A stretch of DNA of 34,907 nucleotides from Shewanella sp. (GCF_013214165.1 NZ_JABSSM010000044.1:1-34907), one strand, 5' to 3'. Positions 1 to 8,206 are shown, counted from the stretch's first letter. Program-made: numbers and translations. The notes: a model not told the origin generated them from the sequence alone.

Positions 1-338
1 TTAATCCGCTGTTAAAACGTTGCTATAACGAGATTTTCACCCCGCTCACCTTAGATAATATTGCCGATGATGACTTCTTGCTCGCGTGCTATCGACGCCA
101 CTACCAAGGCGCCTTAGACTATTTTAACGGTCGTGAGCGAGATCTGCTTATCATAGATGTCGCTCATCCCGGCAGTTTTCAACGGCTAGCGGACTTCTTA
201 GGTGTGACCCATATCGAGCCTTCGCAAAATTTTCAACATATCAATATTGGCGGCAAGGTCACGGCTTGGAAAAAGATAAAACATCCGCTCAAAGTAGAAG
301 CCACCGAGAAAGGTAAGATCGACAGCGTTAAGCGATAA
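1..338 (+). CDS. Sulfotransferase-like protein, C-terminal part (5' end outside window)
   Basis: The reading frame is open from the first complete codon at position 3, so the gene starts upstream of the window; the TTG at 78 is probably an internal leucine. About 111 residues are visible. The segment YFNGRERDLLIIDV, followed by a helix ending in LADFLGV and then FQHINIG, resembles the C-terminal part of PAPS-dependent sulfotransferases, where a late strand and the residues after LxxFLG help close the nucleotide site. The 5'-PSB loop that would prove the family lies outside the window. Substrate unknown. The gene ends 91 bp before miaE on the same strand. Confidence 0.6.
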   Translation, partial: NPLLKRCYNEIFTPLTLDNIADDDFLLACYRRHYQGALDYFNGRERDLLIIDVAHPGSFQRLADFLGVTHIEPSQNFQHINIGGKVTAWKKIKHPLKVEATEKGKIDSVKR

Positions 339-429
339 AGACACCTTTGACTGAGCCAGTCATCAGGTTAGCGCTTTGCTACTTGGCCTAAGTTAGGTAA
401 AATGCCGTTTTTTCTCGCTAAGAGCGCTT

Positions 430-1002
430 ATGTTTGATTTGAAATACCACACGCCGTTTAAGTGGACCGAAAAGGTATTAGCCGATTTCGATACTTTTTT
501 ACAAGATCATGCTTCGGCAGAAAAGAAAGCATCAGGCATGGCCATGTCTATGTTGTCTCATTATCCCCAGCATAAGAAACTGGCACGGGCGATGACAGAT
601 CTGGCTCTCGAAGAGCTGATCCATTTCAAGCAGGTGTTAAAGCTTATCCATGGGCGTGACAATAAGCTGGGGCGAGATCAGAAAGATGAGTACATCACTC
701 AGGTGCGCAAACTGCATCGGCACCCGAGCGACCAACTGTTTTTAGACCGCATGCTTATCGCTGGCGTCATCGAGGCCCGTGGTTTCGAGCGTTTCTCCCT
801 CGTAGCCGAGGCACTCGAGCCGGGTAAAGACAAAGACTTCTATGAAGCCATCGCTAAGTCGGAAGAGAAACATAAAGAGATGTTTGTCGAACTGGCCTAT
901 GAGTATTTCGATAAAGACGTGGTTGATACCCGCTTAGAAGAACTGCTTATCGATGAAGCCAAGATCTGTGCCAGCATTCCTTTCACCGCGGCGCTGCATT
1001 AA
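430..1002 (+). CDS. miaE: tRNA 2-methylthio-N6-isopentenyladenosine-37 hydroxylase MiaE
   Basis: MiaE is a non-haem di-iron monooxygenase that hydroxylates the isopentenyl group of ms2i6A at position 37 of tRNAs reading U-starting codons. The 190-residue length is normal for the short form of the family. Ferritin-like di-iron ligands are visible as two helix pairs: E31 with E62-x-x-H65 (EELIH), and E115 (IEARGFERF) with E145-x-x-H148 (EEKH). The remainder is helical, with no signal peptide or membrane segment, as expected for a cytosolic tRNA enzyme. It appears to be a single gene; a weak hairpin follows its stop. The upstream sulfotransferase-like gene has no obvious functional tie. Confidence 0.93.
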   Translation: MFDLKYHTPFKWTEKVLADFDTFLQDHASAEKKASGMAMSMLSHYPQHKKLARAMTDLALEELIHFKQVLKLIHGRDNKLGRDQKDEYITQVRKLHRHPSDQLFLDRMLIAGVIEARGFERFSLVAEALEPGKDKDFYEAIAKSEEKHKEMFVELAYEYFDKDVVDTRLEELLIDEAKICASIPFTAALH

Positions 1003-1018
1003 TCATTTTCATGTAACA

Positions 1019-1037
1019 AGCCCCTTGCTACGGGGCT
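1019..1037 (+). terminator. Possible terminator after miaE
   Basis: AGCCCC and GGGGCT pair around a 7-nt loop, starting 17 bp after the miaE stop. The following bases (GGTCATTAT) lack a real T-run, so intrinsic termination would be weak. Confidence 0.45.
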
Positions 1038-1117
1038 GGTCATTATCCATATTGACCTGAGCTAGGCTGAAGGCGTTTGCTATTAACGCTATCGAGAGAC
1101 AGGCGCTGTTTTTCGAG

Positions 1118-1741
1118 TCAGTTGTCGATCTGCCAACCGGTGACGGTTGGCAGCAAGTAACCCACGATCTCATCGATATACGCCTCGAGGTTCACCTGAG
1201 CACGAGCGTGTTTAAATTCGTGGTTCATATAATGGCTGTGACTCTGCTCGTCACGCCACACAGAAATGACCATATATCGCAGCGGTTCTCTTGCTGATTG
1301 GGCGACAAAGCCCCCAAGCATGCCATCGCAACCGCTCATAATTGGTGTCCAGATATCAAGCTGGTCTTGTAGAAACCTGTGAGCACCACCCGCTTTTAGT
1401 TTACAGTCAGCAACTCTGACAAACCCTATCTCATCAGCTGATACCCTTTGCGTTCCGGTCATGGTTTGCACCGGCTTAAAGTAATCGACTTTACAGGTTT
1501 CATAGGTTAGATGCTGCTGGTTTTGCTCGAAAATCTTGTCATGAGTACTTGTCATAAACGCATCAATCGCTGCCAGACTCTGCCATTGAGAAAGGATGAC
1601 TGCATTACCATTTTGTTGATCCCAGCCACCATACTGGCTGATAAAGCCCGGGCATGCTGACACCTGACTCCAACATCCCTGGGCCGTTGAAAATGCAATG
1701 CGCTTCTCAAGCGTCACTTGGCATTCGATAAACTTAATCAT
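1118..1741 (-). CDS. DUF4937 / antibiotic-biosynthesis-monooxygenase-like protein in the kynurenine cluster
   Basis: A 207-residue protein with two repeats of the ferredoxin-like ABM (dimeric alpha+beta barrel) pattern; the first half has the GGWD and ILSQW motifs, the second MVISVWRD. The N-terminus, starting MIKFIEC and continuing to GGWDQQNG, looks like the DUF4937 family. The frame could start as far up as 1828, inside the preceding gene, but the ATG at 1741 has a good AAAGGA site 4 nt upstream and gives the family's usual N-terminus. It lies just downstream of the kynureninase-like gene on the same strand, so it is probably co-transcribed with tryptophan catabolism. Function unknown; a role in handling a kynurenine-pathway compound is inference from context only. 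Confidence 0.75.
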   Translation of the reverse strand: MIKFIECQVTLEKRIAFSTAQGCWSQVSACPGFISQYGGWDQQNGNAVILSQWQSLAAIDAFMTSTHDKIFEQNQQHLTYETCKVDYFKPVQTMTGTQRVSADEIGFVRVADCKLKAGGAHRFLQDQLDIWTPIMSGCDGMLGGFVAQSAREPLRYMVISVWRDEQSHSHYMNHEFKHARAQVNLEAYIDEIVGYLLPTVTGWQIDN

Positions 1742-1793
1742 CTCTTCCTTTGGTCTCGCTAAACACTCGTTTGCAGCAGTCATAGTCTCGATA

Positions 1794-2981
1794 CTAGCCA
1801 ATCCCCTTAGCCAGATCTTCCACCACATTAAGTGCCTGCTCTAGCTGGGCCTTGGTCACATAAGGTGCCGGGCCAAACCTTAGCTGGTTGCCACGGCTAT
1901 CACACAAGATACCTCTTTGAGCCAGTTGCGCTACCCAGTCACTCGCTTTTACTGTGGTTAAAGATAAGAAACCGGCATTATCGGCGATAGCATGGGACGG
2001 CAATGCTAGGCAGTCGTTACTGAGTCCCATGGCTGCAATACCTTGCCACAACTGTGCTATCTGTTGCTGACTAATCTCCCTAAGCCTGGTATCTGTAAGG
2101 CTCTGTGCGTCGAAGAAATCAAATACTTCAGCCCCGCGGTAATGACTCACAGGATCATAAGTTGAACCGGCGAATGCACTCTGTCCTGGGCCGAAGCCCA
2201 CCTTGCCTGGCGCCTGCTCAAGCACATCAAACTCGGCATACCAGCCGGTAATAATGGGACTGCCTTGATAGTCTTGCGGGATCCTCAGCATGCAGTTACC
2301 CTCACCGGCCTGGCAATACTTATAACCCCCCGCCACCACAAATGCCGACTCTAACTGCCATAAATTGAGATTAAAAGGCACCACGTTCAGCGCATGATAG
2401 GCATCCACAAGACAGGGAATCCCCGCACTGGCAGCGGCTTTTGCCACTAATCCAACCTCCTTGAAAATCTCGCTGGTCGCAAAAAATACCGCTGAAACCA
2501 TCACCGCATCGGTTTTGTCATCTAACTTGTCGATGATTCGCTCACTCAAGGTACTGCTTGGTTGTACCGGCACCACTTCAATGTCTATATTCAACACTTT
2601 GAGACGATTCAATTGACGGCGCAGCGAGTGAAACTCACCATCTGTAGTAACAATTTTAATCGGTCTGTGCATCGGTCGTTTAAAGCAGTTCAGATCCGAC
2701 AAGAAGCGTAATAACAGCTCATGGGTAGAGGCGCCTAATGCGATCTGTGCATCGTCTTCTCCGAGCAATCCACGGTAAAAATCTCTTACTCTATCGGCCT
2801 TTTCAAACGCGGCCTGCCACTTATCATCGATATGTTTTGCCGCATCATCGAAGCACTTGAGTAAGCCTTGCTTGGCTACATCCGGCCAGGCTTGATGTGA
2901 ATGTCCCGACAATAAAATACGTTCGCTAACCTTGAATTGTTCATAGTGGGGCTGCAGTGTTAATGCGATATCCTGAGTCAT
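1794..2981 (-). CDS. kynU: Kynureninase-like PLP-dependent enzyme
   Basis: A fold-type I aminotransferase class V protein of 395 residues, close to the length of bacterial kynureninases. The PLP lysine is K221 in GGYKYC; the cofactor-binding aspartate is D193 in LVDAYH. The GWYAEF and phenylalanine/glycine-rich GFGPGQSAFAGST segments fit kynureninase, where substrate-ring residues sit. It would cleave L-kynurenine to anthranilate and L-alanine in the cytosol. A GGAG site 8 nt before the ATG supports the start. The gene lies 82 bp downstream of tryptophan 2,3-dioxygenase and just before the DUF4937 gene. No formamidase gene, needed between the two steps, is in the window. The gene symbol rests on family resemblance plus context. 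Confidence 0.8.
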   Translation of the reverse strand: MTQDIALTLQPHYEQFKVSERILLSGHSHQAWPDVAKQGLLKCFDDAAKHIDDKWQAAFEKADRVRDFYRGLLGEDDAQIALGASTHELLLRFLSDLNCFKRPMHRPIKIVTTDGEFHSLRRQLNRLKVLNIDIEVVPVQPSSTLSERIIDKLDDKTDAVMVSAVFFATSEIFKEVGLVAKAAASAGIPCLVDAYHALNVVPFNLNLWQLESAFVVAGGYKYCQAGEGNCMLRIPQDYQGSPIITGWYAEFDVLEQAPGKVGFGPGQSAFAGSTYDPVSHYRGAEVFDFFDAQSLTDTRLREISQQQIAQLWQGIAAMGLSNDCLALPSHAIADNAGFLSLTTVKASDWVAQLAQRGILCDSRGNQLRFGPAPYVTKAQLEQALNVVEDLAKGIG

Positions 2982-3063
2982 GCTTTCTTCTCCAAAAGCC
3001 AGTGCTGTTATTGTTATTGTTATTGCAGAGTAGCAGTGCGTCTCTATCTATATGAGTCAGTGC

Positions 3064-3909
3064 CTATAGATGAGTTCTAAGCTCAAACAGTTCTGGGAAG
3101 AAGCTGATATCCAACGCCTTCTTCAAGAAGCCCACACCCGATGAGCCACCTGTGCCCATCTTGTTACCTATGATGCGCTGCACCGTATACATATGCTTGA
3201 AGCGCCACTGCTGAAAGCTATCTTCAATATCTATTAGCTTTTCTGCTAATTCATAAAGTTGAAAGTGTTCGTCGGCATTTCTATACACACTCAACCAGGC
3301 TTGTAACACAGAGTCATTACTCTGATAAGGTTGGCTGTAATCTCTGGTTAACACATCGGCATCTATGCCAAGTCCATTGTCATCTAATACCTTCAGGGTG
3401 ACATCATAGAGGCTGGGCGCATCGAGGATCTGTTTCAGCTCCTGATGCACCACAGGATCGCTTTCGTGAACCTTGAGCAGGGACGCATTTTTATTGCCCA
3501 GTAAAAATTCGACTTTACGGTAACCATAAGACTGAAAACCGGAAGAGTGCCCCAGGGTATCGCGGAACTTAAGGTAATCCACCGGCGTCAAGGTCGACAA
3601 GATGTTCCAGGACTGAGTCAGCTGATTAAGGATCTGCTTCACTCGAGAGATGACCTTGAAGGCATGACCAAAATCTCCCTCCTGAATATTCTTCACCGCA
3701 CTGCTGAGTTCATGTCCCGCCAGCTTGAGCCACAGCTCGCTCGCCTGATGGATCACAATGAATAACATCTCATCATGTTGATCAGACAAGGGCTGCTGCG
3801 CCGAAAGCACCTGGTTTAGCTTTAGATAATCGCCATAGGACATATCATCTTTAAAATCCGTATGAATATCATCTTCCATGGCCCGATAGTTATTGTAAGG
3901 ACAGCTCAT
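3064..3909 (-). CDS. kynA: Tryptophan 2,3-dioxygenase
   Basis: A haem enzyme that opens the indole ring of L-tryptophan to give N-formylkynurenine, the first step of the kynurenine pathway. With the start at 3909 the protein has 281 residues; the distal histidine is H54 (FIVIHQASELW), the proximal haem ligand is H239 (FKHMYTVQRIIG), and the conserved GTGGSSG loop follows at about 252-258. The frame extends up to 3951, but the predicted -10 element covers that position, and GGAG is spaced 8 nt from the ATG at 3909, so 3909 (or 3915) is the real start. It is first in a three-gene cluster with the kynureninase-like and DUF4937 genes. Confidence 0.93.
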   Translation of the reverse strand: MSCPYNNYRAMEDDIHTDFKDDMSYGDYLKLNQVLSAQQPLSDQHDEMLFIVIHQASELWLKLAGHELSSAVKNIQEGDFGHAFKVISRVKQILNQLTQSWNILSTLTPVDYLKFRDTLGHSSGFQSYGYRKVEFLLGNKNASLLKVHESDPVVHQELKQILDAPSLYDVTLKVLDDNGLGIDADVLTRDYSQPYQSNDSVLQAWLSVYRNADEHFQLYELAEKLIDIEDSFQQWRFKHMYTVQRIIGNKMGTGGSSGVGFLKKALDISFFPELFELRTHL

Positions 3910-3949
3910 GCTCATAGCTCCAGTTCGTCTTATAATTATTGTTACAGCC

Positions 3950-3978
3950 ATTATAGAATGGCCATCGTCAGCGGTTAA
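3950..3978 (-). promoter_or_regulatory. Predicted sigma70 promoter of the tryptophan-degradation cluster
   Basis: On the minus strand TTAACC (3973-3978) and a perfect TATAAT (3950-3955) are 17 bp apart. Transcription would begin near 3943, giving a leader of about 35 nt before the dioxygenase ATG at 3909. No regulator gene is adjacent. Confidence 0.6.
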
Positions 3979-4208
3979 CTAGTCAGACAGATTTAAACAT
4001 GAACATAAGAGGAAGTCAGGCACGGCTAGATATTAAAAAAAGCAGGCCTGTATAGGTGAGTTAACGCTATGTAAACTTGAAAACTTAGATGAACCGATTT
4101 GAAATATTTCTAATATCTATTAACCACTCTTTTTAATTGCTTCTCTCACGATTAGCATGGCTTATCCTTAAGTAAGTTAACGGCTCAACCAGTACCCTAA
4201 GGAATCAT

Positions 4209-5432
4209 CTAAAAAAAGTCTAAACCAGGTATGGCAGCGGCTTCTGGGTGCATACAGTGATGTAAGTAAATTGCGAGACCGGCATCTCCCGTCCATAGCG
4301 AATATCGGCCCTGACCGTATTGTGAACGGGAAGATTGGCACTGCTCAATCGCGTGCATGGCAAACCTTCTTGCTCTGTCTAACCAAACAGGATCTCCCCA
4401 CCTTAGATATAAATATAACAAGGCATAACCGTTACCCGATGTGCCGTGGCAGATATTAGCGCCCTTCACCAAAGGTCCGGCTTGCCACACCAGCTCACCA
4501 GTCTGAGCGAGCAACTCGTCGACTTGCTTAGCATGAAGTGAATCTATTTGAGGCGTTCTCGCCATAGCAGTCACAATACCCGCCGCTCCGTGGCACCACT
4601 GCACTAGCAGCTTTTCAATATTAGGTTTACTGCACAGGACCCAGTTGGCTAATTGCGCCTCTCTTTTAGCCGAGCCTTCTCTTTTCGCCGAGAGTGTGAG
4701 CGTGCTAACCGTGCGTTCTATGATTAACTCCCTCAAGTCATCCGCGAGCAAGTCAACGCCTTGCAAGAGAATATTGGCATTGCCGGTGATGCCATGACAG
4801 GCACCATAATAGTGCCTTTTAGGGCCGAAGACCTGACTCTCCCAAAGCCATTCTCGGGTTTCTGAGTCTTGCCGCCAATTATCCATGAGAGACTTTGCGC
4901 CTTTAACGTATACATTCTTCCAGCGAATTTCGCCGGTTTTACGATAAAGTGCCAATGCAGCGTGCATCATGCCACTCTGCCCAGATGTTATCTCATACAG
5001 GGGCAGATCTAACGTTGCTTCCATGCACAGTAGAAGCTTGTCTGCTAACGCCACATTGTCTGGCTGCGCTAAAATCGCTGGCATTAATATGCCTATTTCC
5101 CCAAGTTGTAAACCCGGCTCTACTGACACATCAGGTGCTTTCAAGAAGGCTTGATGAACTTCAGGCAGTAAGTGAGACAAGTCATTAACTTGATAGCCAT
5201 AGCATTTCAGGATCTGTAGAGCATGAATGCATCCCGCCGCTCCTGCGTATGCTGACCATTTCGGCCCGGAATTAGAATAACTCTCGGCGTCTAGGGGATG
5301 CGTTGGCCAACTGGCATTAGGTAAAACTGACTGTTCAATATCATCAATTATTGATGTGATTTCAGACTGAACACACTCTTGACCCCATAAAGTTTCGGTA
5401 AGCGTTTCATGACGGGATGGTTCAAATAACAT
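4209..5432 (-). CDS. Stand-alone LanC-like (lanthionine synthetase C family) protein
   Basis: A 407-residue protein of alpha/alpha-barrel LanC type. The zinc ligands of LanC cyclases are in place: C280 (QWCHGAAG), C328 and H329 (NICHGTSGNG), and the active-site H213 lies in ACHGITGN; spacing matches NisC closely (H212, C284, C330, H331). Several GxxG-type barrel motifs (LGEIGIL, TSGQSGMM, WTGDAGLA) precede and follow. LanC enzymes add cysteine thiols to dehydroamino acids in lanthipeptides, but no dehydratase, precursor peptide, protease or exporter is nearby, so it may act more like eukaryotic LanCL proteins, which add glutathione to dehydroamino-acid lesions. An AAAGGA site 5 nt before the ATG at 5432 decides the start over an upstream ATG at 5447. 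A decayed homologue lies at 9897-10344. Confidence 0.87.
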   Translation of the reverse strand: MLFEPSRHETLTETLWGQECVQSEITSIIDDIEQSVLPNASWPTHPLDAESYSNSGPKWSAYAGAAGCIHALQILKCYGYQVNDLSHLLPEVHQAFLKAPDVSVEPGLQLGEIGILMPAILAQPDNVALADKLLLCMEATLDLPLYEITSGQSGMMHAALALYRKTGEIRWKNVYVKGAKSLMDNWRQDSETREWLWESQVFGPKRHYYGACHGITGNANILLQGVDLLADDLRELIIERTVSTLTLSAKREGSAKREAQLANWVLCSKPNIEKLLVQWCHGAAGIVTAMARTPQIDSLHAKQVDELLAQTGELVWQAGPLVKGANICHGTSGNGYALLYLYLRWGDPVWLDRARRFAMHAIEQCQSSRSQYGQGRYSLWTGDAGLAIYLHHCMHPEAAAIPGLDFF

Positions 5433-5491
5433 GTGTATCCTTTCCATAGACTTGATTAAACAGCAAACGTAATAGTACGCCGCACGGCTGA

Positions 5492-6250
5492 TTAATGCGC
5501 GTTAAAAAATGCTGATATTGACTGATAATAGGTAGAATACTGGGAAATATCATTGTGCCCGGCACCTTGGATTAAGACCACCTCAGGCGCGCGGTTAACC
5601 AATGACTCTACTAGCTTGTCCGTGTGTATCCGGCGAACGACCTTATCATCCTCTGCCACTAAGATTTGGGTATCAGAATAGATGTTGCCGGCGCGCTCCA
5701 CCGAATTGAACTTATCTTTGAGGAGTATGGACATGGGGTAAAACGGAAATTGCTTCTGCGCCATGCTTTGAATGCTGTCAAATGGCGTCACCAAGACTAG
5801 CTTCTTCACCGGACGCTCCGAAGCGACATAAGAAGCAACGCCGCTGCCTAAGCTCCGACCGATAATGAATATACTCTCATGGGTCAATACCAGACTGTCA
5901 TACATCGCCAAGGCATCTGACAGTAACGCAGCTTCGCTTGGCGCCCCCTCGCTGGTGCCATAACCTCGATAATTAACTAGATATACCGAATATGAGGCCA
6001 ATTCTTGCTCAAATTCTGCTGCCGTAAAGGCAACGTTTTCGGCGTTACCAGCAAAATAGATAATCGCCTTATCCTGGCCCTTGTTTAATAGGAGACTCGT
6101 TGTCGATACACCATCACTTTCAAATATCACCTCATCGAACCTGTGCTCTACTGCCTCTGTTGGAAAATAGATAAAGCTACGCTGCATCAAGTAGAGCATG
6201 ACTCCGAGCCCAACATAGGTGACGATAACGAGTATTAAAATTCGATTCAT
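5492..6250 (-). CDS. Membrane-anchored alpha/beta hydrolase
   Basis: Residues 3-22 form one hydrophobic segment (ILILVIVTYVGLGVMLYLMQ), probably an N-terminal anchor with the catalytic domain in the periplasm; the hydrolase domain follows. The nucleophile is S133 in GRSLGSG, the acid probably D201 in AEDDKVV, the histidine H232 in GAGHND; the strand motif VNYRGYG precedes it. This is the BEM46/YfhR-like subgroup. Substrate unknown. The chosen ATG (6250) puts the anchor at the N-terminus; an in-frame ATG at 6280 is also possible and neither has a perfect ribosome site. It lies 59 bp upstream of the LanC-like gene on the same strand, and the VOC gene precedes it. Confidence 0.82.
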   Translation of the reverse strand: MNRILILVIVTYVGLGVMLYLMQRSFIYFPTEAVEHRFDEVIFESDGVSTTSLLLNKGQDKAIIYFAGNAENVAFTAAEFEQELASYSVYLVNYRGYGTSEGAPSEAALLSDALAMYDSLVLTHESIFIIGRSLGSGVASYVASERPVKKLVLVTPFDSIQSMAQKQFPFYPMSILLKDKFNSVERAGNIYSDTQILVAEDDKVVRRIHTDKLVESLVNRAPEVVLIQGAGHNDISQYSTYYQSISAFFNAH

Positions 6251-6361
6251 ATTCTGCAGTGACCTCGGCCATGAGTTCATCGTGAGATTTTTATTGAGCT
6301 TATCGAGTAGATGGATGGACCCTGATGCGCATTGATGGCGCAGCCTTTGTTAACCAAATCA

Positions 6362-6745
6362 TCAAAATGGAATTTCAGCCATTAAACCTATTACGTTGTT
6401 ATCAGGGTCTCCTAAGAAGCCGAACCATAGATCATGGTCTTCTATCTTGGCGGCCATTTGAGGCTCTCTTTCAAACTCAACGCCTTTATCTTTTAGTCGC
6501 TCAGTTGAAGCATGAATATCATTGACCTTGTAATAGATCACCGAGGTCTTATGATTTTTCACTTTTCCTTGGAGAATTGTCAACATTAGCCGAGTTCCTC
6601 CACGATTTAAAAACGCTAGTCCTGAAGCTATTTCGAACAATAGTTCTAATCCGAGAATTTCACAATAAAATTGCACCGATTTATCTAAATCAGTAATGGC
6701 TATGGTAATCAGACCAATTCTCTCAACTTCGATACTGGCACTCAT
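6362..6745 (-). CDS. VOC (glyoxalase/bleomycin-resistance) family protein
   Basis: A 127-residue single-domain vicinal-oxygen-chelate protein: two beta-alpha-beta-beta-beta modules, the first opening with GLITIAITDLDKSVQFY and ending LAFLNRGG, the second with SVIYYKVNDIHAS and ending in a FGFLGDPDNNVIGLM strand. Members are glyoxalases, dioxygenases, isomerases or antibiotic-binding proteins; the sequence alone does not say which. It heads the minus-strand run with the alpha/beta hydrolase and the LanC-like gene, with 111 bp to the hydrolase. A near-copy of its last ~28 codons occurs at 7938-8025. Confidence 0.8.
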   Translation of the reverse strand: MSASIEVERIGLITIAITDLDKSVQFYCEILGLELLFEIASGLAFLNRGGTRLMLTILQGKVKNHKTSVIYYKVNDIHASTERLKDKGVEFEREPQMAAKIEDHDLWFGFLGDPDNNVIGLMAEIPF

Positions 6746-7165
6746 ACTCTCGGGTCTCCCAAGTTAGCTAACCTAAACATGGGTACCAAGGCTTCAATAG
6801 TTTCAACCGGCCTACAACTTACTGGGTTATAAATGGCCAAATAAATACGAACCTCAGGTTAATGGAAAGTCCTTATTAGCAGCAAAAAACAATATTAATA
6901 ATGAACACACCCATCGAGGATAGAGAAAAAATTACCATGAGTTGAACATTTCAACTGTAAACTTTCTTGATATTAGCTTGATGGTCTTTTACCTTCCAAG
7001 TCGAATACCTGAAAATGTTATATTGTCATTCGGTTATTTTGATTCTAATCACATGCACCACGAACCAACTTAAGTAATATTGTGCAACAAAGCATGATTT
7101 ACACTCACTACCAAGGATGGCAGTACATTTCCCTTTATATAGGGAGTCGTACGCCTTACGTTATT
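6746..7165 (+). other. AT-rich intergenic region between divergent genes
   Basis: About 420 bp separating the VOC gene (minus) from the secreted-protein gene (plus). I see no gene, hairpin or repeat in it. A weak TTGTCA at 7023 and TAATAT near 7075 could belong to a promoter for the plus-strand gene, but spacing is not convincing. Confidence 0.4.
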
Positions 7166-7831
7166 ATGAAAAAAAAAGTCTTACCTCGTTCTATCATCGC
7201 CGGCGTCATCTTTTCTGCAGGCTTATTAACTTCAGCAACTCATGCGGTTCAAGGCCCCGATAGGTTAATTACAGCTGAACCTCTCCAAGTTACGGATAAT
7301 AGTAACCCCATTATTACCGACACTTATAGAAGCTCATTTTTTCTAAATAAAGGCCAAAGAAAGGTGCTTTGGAATACGTTTAAACGACCTGTAGATTATG
7401 ATCAATTAGCCGCTTTCGTTGCTATTTCTTATGGGGATTTATTGAGTGTGTCATGTAAAATATCTCTATATAATGGTAACAATACACGGCCTTTTAAGGT
7501 ACTCGATTGTCGCCGCAGTCAGCAATGGAATCCAACGACCCCTAATGTGCCGGTTTTCAACACCTCATTAAGAGCTAAAATAGAGCTTTACAATGCTGAT
7601 TTCACCAAATCCAGTAAGCGAGTGTCACTTATATTGACGCCTAATTTTGCCAATCAAAATGACATCGATCAGGACGGATTACCGGCTTGGTTTGAAAGAT
7701 TCCATAACCTATCTGATAATGATGCTGTAGATGCTGCATCCGATATAGATCAAGATAGTTATACCGCACTTGAAGAATATCTTGGTGGTTCAAATCCATT
7801 AGATACTAACAGTGTTCCAGTTAATCCTTAA
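7166..7831 (+). CDS. Secreted protein of unknown function with C-terminal calcium-binding-type repeats
   Basis: The frame runs from 7082, but the ATG at 7166 begins a textbook signal peptide: MKKK, a hydrophobic core to about residue 22, and a THA cleavage site near 27. The mature part is about 194 residues. The middle domain (about residues 50-160) has beta-rich character and two cysteines that could form a disulfide; I do not recognise it. The C-terminus carries two acidic loops, DIDQDG at 166-171 and DIDQDS at 193-198, the second followed by EEYLGGSNPLD, which resembles EF-hand/thrombospondin-3-type repeats at the ends of many secreted marine bacterial proteins. No good ribosome site is seen. 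It is the only plus-strand gene of this accessory stretch. Confidence 0.7.
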   Translation: MKKKVLPRSIIAGVIFSAGLLTSATHAVQGPDRLITAEPLQVTDNSNPIITDTYRSSFFLNKGQRKVLWNTFKRPVDYDQLAAFVAISYGDLLSVSCKISLYNGNNTRPFKVLDCRRSQQWNPTTPNVPVFNTSLRAKIELYNADFTKSSKRVSLILTPNFANQNDIDQDGLPAWFERFHNLSDNDAVDAASDIDQDSYTALEEYLGGSNPLDTNSVPVNP

Positions 7832-7937
7832 GTTCCCTTTCATTATGTAAGAGGAACTTAATGCTGTCTGATTGACAGTGTAATTAATTACATAGATATA
7901 CAAGAAACAGGGTTCCTGCGAGCCCTTGTCAACCACA

Positions 7938-8025
7938 TCATCCAAATGGAATTTCAGCGATTACATTGTTATCTGGGTCTCGTAAGAAACCGAACCATAG
8001 ATCATGGTCTTCCATCTTAGCTAGA
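7938..8025 (-). pseudogene. Fragment of a VOC-family gene (3' end only)
   Basis: The minus strand reads a C-terminal VOC tail with motifs KMEDHDLWFGFL and DPDNNVIAEIPF before a stop at 7938. DNA is close to the 3' end of the intact VOC gene at 6362-6460, with a short in-frame deletion before AEIPF and one extra glycine codon. No upstream portion of the domain is present, so it is a remnant of a second copy. Confidence 0.8.
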
Positions 8026-8158
8026 ATAATTAAGACACCCGTATTTAAACTTCCAAGCTGGTTGACGTCGATCCTAACATCGAGAGTCCCCTTCTCTTCT
8101 ACAACTGACTAAAACCGACTAGAAGAAAAATGACACCAGAATTATGAGCGTTGAGTAA

Positions 8159-8206
8159 CAGACTAGATAACGGCTAAAAAAAAGAGCAACCTCTCTATGC
8201 CACTCG
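8159..8206. repeat. Accessory-region repeat, copy A
   Basis: A 48-bp stretch from CAGACTA to GCCACTCG matches 10341-10383, differing by short indels and single bases. On the minus strand the motif CGAGTGGCATAGAGAG then GTTGCTC forms a GU-rich stem followed by a run of T, so it may be a mobile or duplicated terminator. Confidence 0.7.

Noticed and set aside
4044..4062. Run of A with CAGGCCTG at the end of the LanC-like gene, considered as its terminator.
   Set aside because: CAGGCCTG is a self-palindrome with no loop, so no hairpin can form before the T-run.
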